The notes beneath the pieces were generated by a model, which did no database searches, was not told the DNA's origin, and worked only from the letters and a program-made list of their open reading frames with translations. A stretch of DNA of 64,000 nt. Source: JAWXTS01 sp044433305 (GTDB lineage Bacteria > Bacteroidota > Bacteroidia > Bacteroidales > Rikenellaceae). The position numbers and the translations under genes are program-made. The stretch's first letter is position 1. The number at the start of each line of letters is the position of its first letter. Shown here in pieces: positions 1 through 7,101 of the stretch. Where the stretch lies: NCBI GenBank assembly GCA_044433305.1, contig JAWXTS010000003.1, positions 1-64,000 of the forward strand, in the 5' to 3' direction.

Positions 1-1
1 C

Positions 2-364
2 GAAGGTGCCGTAGCTGCCATGCTCGAACGCAACAGAACCACCACGGCCTACATAGAGAGCAACAACGGTGGTCGCGGATTCGCACGAGCCGTTCAGCGA
101 GCAGCCCCCAAGGTATCGATAGAATGGTTTCACCAATCGGGCAACAAGGAGGCGCGAATAATATCCAACGCCCCAACCGTTCTGCGTAGCATCCTCTTCC
201 CCAGAGACTGGAAGATACGCTGGAGCGAGTTTCATCGCGCCATAGCGACCTACCGCCGTAGCTACAAAGCCAACCGATGGCACGACGGTCCCGATGTACT
301 AACTGGCATCATAGAGAAAGAGATACACTCTGCCCAAGGCAAGAAGATAAAGCTCTTTAGATAA
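2..364 (+). CDS. Phage terminase large subunit, C-terminal part (partial, cut by window start)
   Basis: The reading frame is open to the window edge (EGAVAAMLERN...), so the ATG at 20 is probably internal and only the C-terminal ~120 residues are visible. The pattern YIESNNGGRGFAR, then WFHQSGNKEARI, FPRDW and finally DGPDVLTGI matches the RNase H-like nuclease domain of large terminases. That domain cuts phage concatemers during packaging; the last Asp is a metal ligand of the fold. No portal gene follows, although terL-portal is the usual order. The gene instead ends at a terminator shared with a housekeeping operon, which suggests a prophage remnant or the edge of an element. Family assignment fairly sure; completeness unknown. 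Confidence 0.72.
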   Translation, partial: EGAVAAMLERNRTTTAYIESNNGGRGFARAVQRAAPKVSIEWFHQSGNKEARIISNAPTVLRSILFPRDWKIRWSEFHRAIATYRRSYKANRWHDGPDVLTGIIEKEIHSAQGKKIKLFR

Positions 365-377
365 CCCCCAATAACAA

Positions 378-420
378 TAAAATAGGCGGCTAGCAAATAA
401 ATGCTAACCGCCTATTTTAT
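378..420. terminator. Bidirectional rho-independent terminator
   Basis: A near-perfect inverted repeat: AAAATAGGCGG-TAGCA pairs with TGCTA-CCGCCTATTTT across a short AATAAA-type loop, with one mismatch. It is flanked by A on the left and T on the right, so it can end transcripts from both sides. It separates the terminase remnant (+) from oadB (-). Confidence 0.85.
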
Positions 421-436
421 TTATTAAGTCAAATGT

Positions 437-1609
437 CTAGCTCAAGAAACCAAGCAAGATACCTGCTGCAACCGCACTACCGATAACACCAGCAACATTT
501 GGTGCCATAGCGTGCATAAGCAAGAAGTTGCTTCTATCATAGCTGCTACCCACATCTTGAGATACACGCGCCGCAGCTGGAACAGCCGACACACCCGAAT
601 TTCCGATAAGTGGATTAATCTTACCATCCTTAGGCATAAACAAGTTCATAATCTTAACAAAGATAACACCTGTTGCACTAGCGATAACAAAGGCTACCGC
701 ACCCATAAGGAAGATGTAGATAGATTTGGTTGTAAGGAAAGATGTAGCCTGAGTAGACACACCAACCGTAAAACCAAGAAGTATGGTAACGATATCTATC
801 ATAGAGTTGCTTGCCGTAGTAGCCAAACGTTTTGTAACGCCACACTCTTTAAGCAGATTACCAAAGAACAACACACCCAAAAGCGGAATACCCGACGGCA
901 CAATAAAGGCCGTAAAGACTATACCCACAATAGGGAAAAGAATCTTCTCAAACTGAGAAACCTGACGTGGAGGTTTCATGCGAATAAGACGCTCTTTTGG
1001 AGTTGTAAGAAGGCGCATTACTGGTGGCTGAATAACGGGCACCAATGCCATATAAGAATAAGCCGAAATCGAGATAGCACCCAAAAGCTCTGGAGCAAGC
1101 TTACCAGCAAGGAAGATAGCCGTAGGACCATCAGCACCACCGATAATGGCGATAGCACCAGCCTCAGCAGCATTGAAGTCCAAAGCAAGAGCACCCATGT
1201 AAGTAGCAAAGATACCAAACTGAGCAGCCGCACCTACAAGCATAAGTTTAGGGTTAGAGATAAGGGCCGAGAAATCAGTCATTGCACCAATACCTAGGAA
1301 TACTAGCGGCGGGTAGATACCCTTAGAAACGCCAAAGTAGAGATAATTAAGCACTGTGCCGTGCTCATAGATACCGATTTCATAACCCGGAACAAACGGG
1401 ATATTACCTACGATGATACCAAATCCGATTGGCACCAACAACATAGGCTCAAACTTCTTCGCTATGGCAAGGAAAAGGAATATCATACCCACAAGAATCA
1501 TAATCACATGACCAGAGGTTACATTCGCAAAACCCGTGATAGAAACAAATTGTTTGATGTTTTCAACTATAAACGAAAAGAATCCGTTATTTTGTAGCAG
1601 AGTCCACAT
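437..1609 (-). CDS. oadB: Sodium ion-translocating decarboxylase, beta subunit
   Basis: This is the membrane subunit that decarboxylates carboxybiotin and exports Na+, building a sodium gradient from decarboxylation of methylmalonyl-CoA (or a similar acid). The 390 residues are almost wholly hydrophobic, with about ten membrane segments. Family hallmarks are IGGADGPTAIF, NSMIDIVTILLGFTVG, GNSGVSAVPAAARVSQ and the C-terminal MHAMAPNVAGVIGSAVAAG. It is the last gene of a five-gene minus-strand unit, 2 nt after the biotin carrier. Substrate is inferred from the neighbouring carboxyltransferase and methylmalonyl-CoA epimerase; oxaloacetate decarboxylase beta subunits are very similar. Confidence 0.95.
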   Translation of the reverse strand: MWTLLQNNGFFSFIVENIKQFVSITGFANVTSGHVIMILVGMIFLFLAIAKKFEPMLLVPIGFGIIVGNIPFVPGYEIGIYEHGTVLNYLYFGVSKGIYPPLVFLGIGAMTDFSALISNPKLMLVGAAAQFGIFATYMGALALDFNAAEAGAIAIIGGADGPTAIFLAGKLAPELLGAISISAYSYMALVPVIQPPVMRLLTTPKERLIRMKPPRQVSQFEKILFPIVGIVFTAFIVPSGIPLLGVLFFGNLLKECGVTKRLATTASNSMIDIVTILLGFTVGVSTQATSFLTTKSIYIFLMGAVAFVIASATGVIFVKIMNLFMPKDGKINPLIGNSGVSAVPAAARVSQDVGSSYDRSNFLLMHAMAPNVAGVIGSAVAAGILLGFLS

Positions 1610-1611
1610 AG

Positions 1612-2058
1612 CTATTCAAGCGTTATTAGCAACTCGCCCTCAAGAACTGAGTCACCTTTATTAATGTGTATTGATTTAACAGTACCTTCTTTGTCTGAAT
1701 CGATATTGTTCTCCATTTTCATGGCCTCAAGAATCATCAAAGGAGTACCTACTTTTACAACATCACCAACATTAACCTTAATGTCTAAGGCAACACCTGG
1801 AAGTGGCGAGTGTATGCTCTTACCTGCCGAGCTTGGTTTTGGAGCAGCATTAGAAGTTTTGGCCACACCAGCGTGGTGATCCGTAGATGCCACAGCAACA
1901 GTCTGAGCTAGTTTTGGAGTCTTAGGCTTTGCCTTTAGACCGTCAATCTCTACGTTGTATTTAGTATTGTTTACTGACACAACCGCGATATTGTCTTCGA
2001 TACTATCAACAGTAACATTATATGGGGTACCGTTGATTTTTAGTTTATATTGTTTCAT
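1612..2058 (-). CDS. Biotin carboxyl carrier protein of the decarboxylase
   Basis: Carries the carboxyl group as carboxybiotin from the carboxyltransferase to the membrane subunit. At 148 residues it has a ~45-residue N-terminal beta domain, a flexible Ala/Pro/Ser/Lys-rich linker (about 45-80), and a C-terminal biotinyl domain. The biotinylation motif EAMKMEN places the modified lysine at residue 114. It lies between oadG (6 nt gap) and oadB (2 nt gap), so it is almost certainly co-translated with the pump. It would be called mmdC or the gamma-type subunit in methylmalonyl-CoA decarboxylases. Biotin loading needs a BirA ligase not seen here. Confidence 0.93.
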   Translation of the reverse strand: MKQYKLKINGTPYNVTVDSIEDNIAVVSVNNTKYNVEIDGLKAKPKTPKLAQTVAVASTDHHAGVAKTSNAAPKPSSAGKSIHSPLPGVALDIKVNVGDVVKVGTPLMILEAMKMENNIDSDKEGTVKSIHINKGDSVLEGELLITLE

Positions 2059-2064
2059 CTCTAA

Positions 2065-2559
2065 TTATTTTTTTATGTAAGGAGATTGTCTAAGACCGTG
2101 AATCTTAGAGTTCCATGGTGAGTAAGCTTTAGCCACACGATTGATAGTAAGTACTGTTGACTCTTTATCATGCATGTCATTTTCATACATCTGAATAGCA
2201 AGAGTTATCGCTGCTGCAATCTCACCACTAAATACAGACTTAGCATCTTCATTGTGGTGTTCAATGTGTTTGGCAACGCTTTTCTTTCTTCTCTTCTCAT
2301 TCCACATCATAATCATACCGATACTGCGGAACACAACGTACAACAAGAACAAAGATGAAAATACCACACTCATCGAAGTAACAGCCAGACCTATACCATA
2401 AGGGTCTGATTCCAGAATCCTCTCATGGTTAGGCGTGTCTTTCTGCACAGTGGTTGCGTGCGCTGATGCCGGAGCTGCAGCCTCAGCTGCCATAAGGCCC
2501 GAACCTAGCACAAACACTAGCAAAAAGGTCAATAATAATTTCTTAAACACTTTCTCCAT
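2065..2559 (-). CDS. oadG: OadG-family small membrane subunit of the sodium pump
   Basis: The small gamma/delta-type subunit anchors and assembles the decarboxylase complex. The 164-residue protein has an N-terminal hydrophobic segment ending near LMAAEAAA (signal peptide or first anchor) and a membrane helix around residues 54-80. A basic stretch NEKRRKK and a soluble tail ending in SPWNSKIHGLR follow, a C-terminus typical of Bacteroidetes OadG proteins. It sits between mmdA (2 nt) and the biotin carrier (6 nt), which supports the call despite low conservation of this family. Start chosen because it supplies the hydrophobic N-terminus. Confidence 0.82.
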   Translation of the reverse strand: MEKVFKKLLLTFLLVFVLGSGLMAAEAAAPASAHATTVQKDTPNHERILESDPYGIGLAVTSMSVVFSSLFLLYVVFRSIGMIMMWNEKRRKKSVAKHIEHHNEDAKSVFSGEIAAAITLAIQMYENDMHDKESTVLTINRVAKAYSPWNSKIHGLRQSPYIKK

Positions 2560-2561
2560 AA

Positions 2562-4124
2562 TTACATAGGTATATTAGAGTGTTTCTTTGGAGGGTTAGC
2601 AAGACGCTTAGTAGACAATGATTGCAAAGCGCGAATCACACGGAAACGTGTATTACGTGGCTCGATAACATCGTCGATATAGCCGTATTTGGCAGCCTCA
2701 TAAGGATTTGCAAAGGCATCACGATACTCGTTCTCTTTCTCTGCGATAAACTCTTTTCTCTTATCTGCATCCTCGATAGCCGCTGCCTCGCGTGCAGAAA
2801 GAATCTCTGTTGCACCTTGAGGACCCATCACTGCAATCTCACCCGTAGGCCAAGAGTAGTTGATGTCACCACGAAGGTGTTTAGAGCTCATCACACAGTA
2901 AGCACCACCATAAGCCTTACGCAAGATAACTGTTACTTTAGGTACAGTAGCCTCGCCATAAGCGAACAGAAGTTTCGCTCCGTGAAGGATGATACCACCA
3001 TATTCTTGAGTTGTACCAGGCAAGAATCCAGGAACGTCAACCAAGGTTACGATAGGAATATTGAAAGCATCGCAGAAACGTACAAAGCGAGCTGCCTTAC
3101 GAGAGGCATTGATATCTAGCACACCTGCCATGCTCTTAGGCTGGTTGGCTACGATACCCACGCTCTGACCGTTGAAGCGAGCAAAACCAGTAACCATGTT
3201 TGGAGCAAATAGGCGTTGGCTCTCTAGGAACTCACCACCATCCACAATACCATGGATTACATCCAACACATCGTAAGGTTTGTTAGGGTTATCAGGAATA
3301 ATCTCGTTCAAAGAATCTTCTAGGCGGTCGATAGCATCAGCACATACCGCAAGTGGAGTGTCCTCCATATTATTTTGAGGCAAGTAGCTAAGAAGCTTTC
3401 TTACCATTGCTAGTCCGTCCTCCTCGTTGTCTACTACGAAGTGAGCCACGCCACTTTTAGCAGCATGAACAGAAGCACCACCAAGCTGCTCTTGAGTCAC
3501 ATCCTCGCCAATTACGGTCTTAACAACTTTAGGGCCTGTAAGGAACATATAGCTAGTGCCTTGACTCATGATGATAAAGTCAGTAAGGGCTGGAGAGTAA
3601 ACCGCACCACCAGCACAAGGGCCGAAGATAGCAGAGATTTGAGGTATAACACCCGAAGCAAGGATATTGCGTTGGAAGATTTCTGTATAACCTGCAAGAG
3701 CATTAACGCCCTCTTGGATACGAGCACCACCCGAGTCATTGATACCAATAATTGGAGCACCATTTTTCATGGCTACATCCATCACCTTACAGATTTTCTC
3801 GGCCATTGTTATAGACAATGAACCACCGAACACTGTAAAGTCTTGTGCAAAAACATATACCAAACGACCGTCAACAGTACCATATCCTGTTACCACGCCA
3901 TCGCCATAGTAAGACTCTTTTTCGATGCCAAAGTTATGACAACGGTGCTTTACAAACATACCAAACTCTTCAAAGCTTCCCTCGTCTAGGAAGGCCTCGA
4001 TTCTCTCTCTAGCAGTGCTTTTGCCTTTAGCATGCTGAGAGTCGATACGTTTCTGGCCTCCACCTAGCTTGGCTTCTTCGCGGTGCTTGATAAGGTCCCT
4101 TATTTTATCTTGATTGCTGCTCAT
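2562..4124 (-). CDS. mmdA: Methylmalonyl-CoA decarboxylase carboxyltransferase subunit (acyl-CoA carboxylase beta family)
   Basis: Transfers the carboxyl group of (S)-methylmalonyl-CoA to biotin, giving propionyl-CoA. At 520 residues it has the usual length of the family, with two crotonase-like halves. Visible motifs include [15 protein letters not shown] in the N-terminal half, [12 protein letters not shown] (oxyanion region), [17 protein letters not shown] and [11 protein letters not shown] in the C-terminal half. The same family includes propionyl-CoA carboxylase beta chains. The adjacent oadB/oadG/biotin carrier and the lack of a biotin carboxylase gene favour the Na+-pumping decarboxylase. 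A 26 nt gap separates it from the epimerase gene upstream. Confidence 0.93.
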   Translation of the reverse strand: MSSNQDKIRDLIKHREEAKLGGGQKRIDSQHAKGKSTARERIEAFLDEGSFEEFGMFVKHRCHNFGIEKESYYGDGVVTGYGTVDGRLVYVFAQDFTVFGGSLSITMAEKICKVMDVAMKNGAPIIGINDSGGARIQEGVNALAGYTEIFQRNILASGVIPQISAIFGPCAGGAVYSPALTDFIIMSQGTSYMFLTGPKVVKTVIGEDVTQEQLGGASVHAAKSGVAHFVVDNEEDGLAMVRKLLSYLPQNNMEDTPLAVCADAIDRLEDSLNEIIPDNPNKPYDVLDVIHGIVDGGEFLESQRLFAPNMVTGFARFNGQSVGIVANQPKSMAGVLDINASRKAARFVRFCDAFNIPIVTLVDVPGFLPGTTQEYGGIILHGAKLLFAYGEATVPKVTVILRKAYGGAYCVMSSKHLRGDINYSWPTGEIAVMGPQGATEILSAREAAAIEDADKRKEFIAEKENEYRDAFANPYEAAKYGYIDDVIEPRNTRFRVIRALQSLSTKRLANPPKKHSNIPM

Positions 4125-4150
4125 CTTGAAAGTTAATTATAAAGTCGTTA

Positions 4151-4564
4151 TTATTTGTTGTTTTTGTCTTCACAAAGTTCTGTCAACACACCAAAAGTTG
4201 ATTTTGGGTGCAAGAAAGCGATACTCAAACCCTCGGCACCACCGCGTGGAGCTTTGTCGATAAGGCGGATGCCACTCTCTTCTGCCTGACCAAGAGCGTT
4301 CTCTATTCCATCAACAGCAAATGCTAGGTGATGTACGCCCTCGCCTTTGTTCTCGATAAACTTGCCTACTGCGCTGTCAGCCTCTGTTGGCTCTAGAAGT
4401 TCGATTTTGGTTTGTCCAACTTTAAAGAAAGCTGTTTTTACTTTTTGTTCTTTTACTTCCTCGATGTTGTAGCATTTTGTACCTAGAAGCTGCTCCCAAT
4501 AAGGAATCGACACCGCTAGATCTTTAACTGCGATACCGATGTGTTCGATGTGACTAATTTCCAT
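4151..4564 (-). CDS. mce: Methylmalonyl-CoA epimerase
   Basis: Interconverts (R)- and (S)-methylmalonyl-CoA, linking the B12-dependent mutase product to the decarboxylase encoded downstream. The 137-residue protein is a VOC/glyoxalase-fold enzyme of normal length. Likely metal ligands are His8 (IEHIGIAV), Glu55 or Glu58 (IELLEP), His79 (GVHHLAF) and Glu129 (GVLTELCE). It is first in the minus-strand unit mce-mmdA-oadG-biotin carrier-oadB and is preceded by a good TAnnTTTG promoter. No methylmalonyl-CoA mutase gene lies in the window. Confidence 0.94.
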   Translation of the reverse strand: MEISHIEHIGIAVKDLAVSIPYWEQLLGTKCYNIEEVKEQKVKTAFFKVGQTKIELLEPTEADSAVGKFIENKGEGVHHLAFAVDGIENALGQAEESGIRLIDKAPRGGAEGLSIAFLHPKSTFGVLTELCEDKNNK

Positions 4565-4622
4565 TTTATGTTATTTTTAGTATTTTAAGAGTCAATTCTT
4601 TCACGTGTTTTTTAACACCCCA

Positions 4623-4630
4623 CAAAAGTA
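4623..4630 (-). promoter_or_regulatory. -7 promoter element of the mce-oadB operon
   Basis: TACTTTTG on the minus strand matches the Bacteroidetes -7 consensus TAnnTTTG. It lies 58 nt upstream of mce. The leader contains a small hairpin (GTGTT-AAAA-AACAC) just after the expected start site. No clear -33 element is seen. Confidence 0.6.
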
Positions 4631-4733
4631 TATCTTTTATATCGGATTTTGAAATTAATATTTCACTTTTTTTTAATATTTAGAGAATTATTTTTTAATG
4701 TTATTTTTACATGCGGCATTTTCACCACTAGGC

Positions 4734-4772
4734 ACAAAAAAAGGATGGGCAAAATCTCTTTCATCCATCCTT
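4734..4772 (-). terminator. Rho-independent terminator after the acyltransferase gene
   Basis: Read on the minus strand, AAGGATGG and CCATCCTT form an 8-bp stem around a 16-nt loop, followed directly by a run of seven T. It lies just past the stop of the acyltransferase gene at 4779. Confidence 0.8.
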
Positions 4773-4778
4773 AATATA

Positions 4779-5600
4779 TTATTTTTGTTTGCGCATCTGA
4801 TAAACCCTATCGCGAACCATCTGGGCATCCTGTTTAAGGTTCCTACTACTTTCAAACTCGGCGTAAGGCATAGGCTCACCGAAACAAATCTCGAAACGAC
4901 CGCCTTGCTGCTTATACATCTCGTCAACAAGATACAACATCTCTATATTAAATTTAACTCCTAGATTCTTGCGAAGGTTGGATAGACGATAGAAAAATTT
5001 AGACAGCTGACCATCAAAATACACAGGCACTATATCGCGCTTGCTCTTTATGGCGTCTTTGAGGAAAGTGGTCTTCCATGGCAAATCAACAATCTCTCCG
5101 CCTATCTTGCGCGAGCACAAGCCCGCAGGAAACGAAGCCATCGCAGCATCACTATTCATAGCCTCACGAAAACGTGCCAGCACCTCACGCGACTGTCCTC
5201 CATGCTTGTTCACCGGAACAAACAAGTCGTGCATAGGAGTAATGTTCATCAGCAGGTCATTTGCCACTATCATAGCCTCGCCAAAATATTCTGCCAGCTC
5301 ATCCACGAGCATCATGCCATCTAGCCCTCCAAAAGGATGATTAGACACAAACAGATAACGTCCCGACTTGGGCAATTTATCAAGCCCCACAGAGCAGAAC
5401 TTTATATCTAGATAATCAAAGCAGCCACGCACAAATTCTATCCCAGGTTTATGTCCATGAAGCTCCAGAATCTCATTAAGTTCTTTTTGATGAACAATAC
5501 GCTCAAGGTATCGAATAAGGAAAGATGGGGTAAATCGCGCCAGCTTTTTGCTCTTAGACTCAAGAACACTGGCTATGTCTATGTGTAGAGTATTTTCCAT
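4779..5600 (-). CDS. Lysophospholipid / glycerol-type acyltransferase
   Basis: A 273-residue PlsC-superfamily acyltransferase. The block VSNHPFGGLDGM holds the His and Asp of the NHx4-5D-type active site. A second conserved block, VNDLLMNITPMHDLFVPVNKHGG, and SFPAGLCSRK (the P-E/A-G motif III) follow. Known enzymes of this type add an acyl chain to lysophosphatidate or, in Bacteroidales, to mono-acylated glycine lipids (GlsA-type). The length and the HPFGGLDG form resemble GlsA-like proteins, but no GlsB N-acyltransferase is adjacent, so substrate is open. It stands alone, with its own promoter (5620-5627) and terminator (4734-4772). Confidence 0.8.
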   Translation of the reverse strand: MENTLHIDIASVLESKSKKLARFTPSFLIRYLERIVHQKELNEILELHGHKPGIEFVRGCFDYLDIKFCSVGLDKLPKSGRYLFVSNHPFGGLDGMMLVDELAEYFGEAMIVANDLLMNITPMHDLFVPVNKHGGQSREVLARFREAMNSDAAMASFPAGLCSRKIGGEIVDLPWKTTFLKDAIKSKRDIVPVYFDGQLSKFFYRLSNLRKNLGVKFNIEMLYLVDEMYKQQGGRFEICFGEPMPYAEFESSRNLKQDAQMVRDRVYQMRKQK

Positions 5601-5619
5601 TTCTTCAAAAATGTTTATG

Positions 5620-5627
5620 CAAAGATA
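5620..5627 (-). promoter_or_regulatory. -7 promoter element of the acyltransferase gene
   Basis: TATCTTTG on the minus strand matches TAnnTTTG, 19 nt upstream of the start codon. A TTTTG on the same strand (5650-5654 on +) could serve as the upstream element at a slightly long spacing of 22 nt. Divergent from the rsmH promoter. Confidence 0.6.
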
Positions 5628-5658
5628 AAAAAAATGTCATAATTTTAGTCAAAATTCG

Positions 5659-5666
5659 TACTTTTG
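5659..5666 (+). promoter_or_regulatory. -7 promoter element of rsmH, implying an almost leaderless mRNA
   Basis: TACTTTTG matches TAnnTTTG and ends only 8 nt before the rsmH ATG at 5675. Transcription usually starts a few nt after this element, so the message would have a leader of about 0-4 nt. Confidence 0.6.
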
Positions 5667-5674
5667 CAGTTAAT

Positions 5675-6589
5675 ATGGCAGAAACTTATCACATACCAGT
5701 AATGCTCCACCAGAGCATAGACGCTTTGGATATAAATCCAGAGGGCATTTACGTAGACGTAACCTTTGGCGGAGGCGGTCACTCGCGCGAGATACTAAAC
5801 CGTCTTGGCGACAAGGGACAGCTATTTAGCTTTGACCAAGACCAAGATACACGCGCAAATATAATCGACGATGAGCGTTTCAACTATGTCGAGAGCAACT
5901 TCCGTTTCTTGCGCGGAGCACTGCGCCTGCGTGGAGTCGAGAGTGTGGATGGCATACTAGCCGATTTGGGCGTCTCGTCTCACCATTTTGATTGTAGCCA
6001 GCGAGGGTTCTCGTTCCGCTTTGATGGCCCTCTCGACATGCGTATGAATCAGAGCGGCGGCTTTACAGCAGCCGATGTGGTTAACACCTACGAGCAAGAA
6101 CGACTGATTAAGGTGCTACGTGAGTATGGCGAGCTGGATAATGCCTTTAAGTCGGCCTGCTCGATAATAAATTATAGAGAAACAAAACCACTAGCAACTA
6201 TAAACGATTTGATTGAGGCCGTGGCCCCTGCAACACCTCGTGCCAGCGAAAGCAAGTACTATGCAAAGCTATTCCAAGCCCTACGCATAGAGGTCAACCG
6301 CGAGCTAGAGGCCCTAAAGATGATGCTTGAGCAGTCGTTGAAGGTGTTGAAACCAGGTGGCGTGCTCTCGGTAATAACATACCACTCGCTTGAGGACCGC
6401 CTAGTAAAGAACTTTATGCGCAGCGGCAACTTCGAGGGCAAGATAGAAAAAGACTTCTATGGCCATGTACAGACACCTTTCAAACTTGTGTTCCGCAAGG
6501 CCCTGCCACCAACACCAGAGGAAATTGAAATCAACTCACGCTCGCGCAGTGCCAAGCTACGCGCAGCAATAAAAATAGAACAAAAGTAA
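5675..6589 (+). CDS. rsmH: 16S rRNA (cytosine-1402 N4)-methyltransferase
   Basis: Methylates C1402 of 16S rRNA using S-adenosylmethionine. The 304-residue length is normal. The SAM-binding motif is VDVTFGGGGHSREIL near residues 27-41. Other family blocks are DGILADLGVSSHHFD, RGFSFRFDGPLDMRM and VITYHSLEDRLVKNFM, and the C-terminal RSRSAKLRAA matches the family. It is classically the first or second gene of the division and cell-wall cluster, and here it starts an eight- to nine-gene plus-strand run. The usual upstream mraZ is absent: the gene before it is a divergent acyltransferase. Confidence 0.97.
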   Translation: MAETYHIPVMLHQSIDALDINPEGIYVDVTFGGGGHSREILNRLGDKGQLFSFDQDQDTRANIIDDERFNYVESNFRFLRGALRLRGVESVDGILADLGVSSHHFDCSQRGFSFRFDGPLDMRMNQSGGFTAADVVNTYEQERLIKVLREYGELDNAFKSACSIINYRETKPLATINDLIEAVAPATPRASESKYYAKLFQALRIEVNRELEALKMMLEQSLKVLKPGGVLSVITYHSLEDRLVKNFMRSGNFEGKIEKDFYGHVQTPFKLVFRKALPPTPEEIEINSRSRSAKLRAAIKIEQK

Positions 6590-6591
6590 CT

Positions 6592-7101
6592 ATGAGCATA
6601 CCTAACCAAAGAGTGAGGCCTAGCAGAACTCCGTCTAGACCTACGCAGAAACGACGCAGAAGAACTGAACAACATCAGGTCTCGGCTCGTGGCATGGTTA
6701 GACCTAAGCCCAAAGAAAAGAAGCCTAGCAAGATAGTTAACACATACATTCCCCGCATGATAAGCGATATGTCAACGGGAGGTTTCTTCAAACGCTACAA
6801 CCTCGACAGATATTATATATGGATAGTGGCACTGACCGTTTGTTCTACTATATACATAGCCAACACCTTCAGCATACATAAGCTATATTATCAAGAAACA
6901 AAACTCAACGAGCAGCTCAAAGAACTGAGAGCCAAGTCGCTTAGCTTTGCAGCCATAAAGATGTCGGCCACGCGCGAGAGTGCTATCTATGAACAAATAG
7001 TTAAACGAAACATACCACTCGTCTATCCCAAGACACCTCCATTAGTAATAGAAGTTCCACAAAAGATACAAACCACAATAGCAGAGTCAGATAATGAGTA
7101 A
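6592..7101 (+). CDS. FtsL-like cell division protein
   Basis: A 169-residue bitopic membrane protein placed exactly where ftsL sits, between rsmH (2 nt) and ftsI (8 nt overlap). The N-terminal ~75 residues are cytoplasmic and very basic (RTPSRPTQKRRRRTEQ). One membrane helix lies at about 80-100 (YYIWIVALTVCSTIYIA), then a periplasmic coiled-coil-like stretch (QETKLNEQLKELRAKSLS). This is the topology of FtsL, which forms the FtsQLB divisome complex. Sequence conservation is very low in this family, so the call rests on topology and position. Confidence 0.8.
   Translation: MSIPNQRVRPSRTPSRPTQKRRRRTEQHQVSARGMVRPKPKEKKPSKIVNTYIPRMISDMSTGGFFKRYNLDRYYIWIVALTVCSTIYIANTFSIHKLYYQETKLNEQLKELRAKSLSFAAIKMSATRESAIYEQIVKRNIPLVYPKTPPLVIEVPQKIQTTIAESDNE

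Noticed and set aside
512..1297. 261-codon open frame on the + strand inside oadB
   Set aside because: Antisense shadow of a strongly conserved gene; very rich in Lys, Thr, His and Asn with no domain or hydrophobic core.
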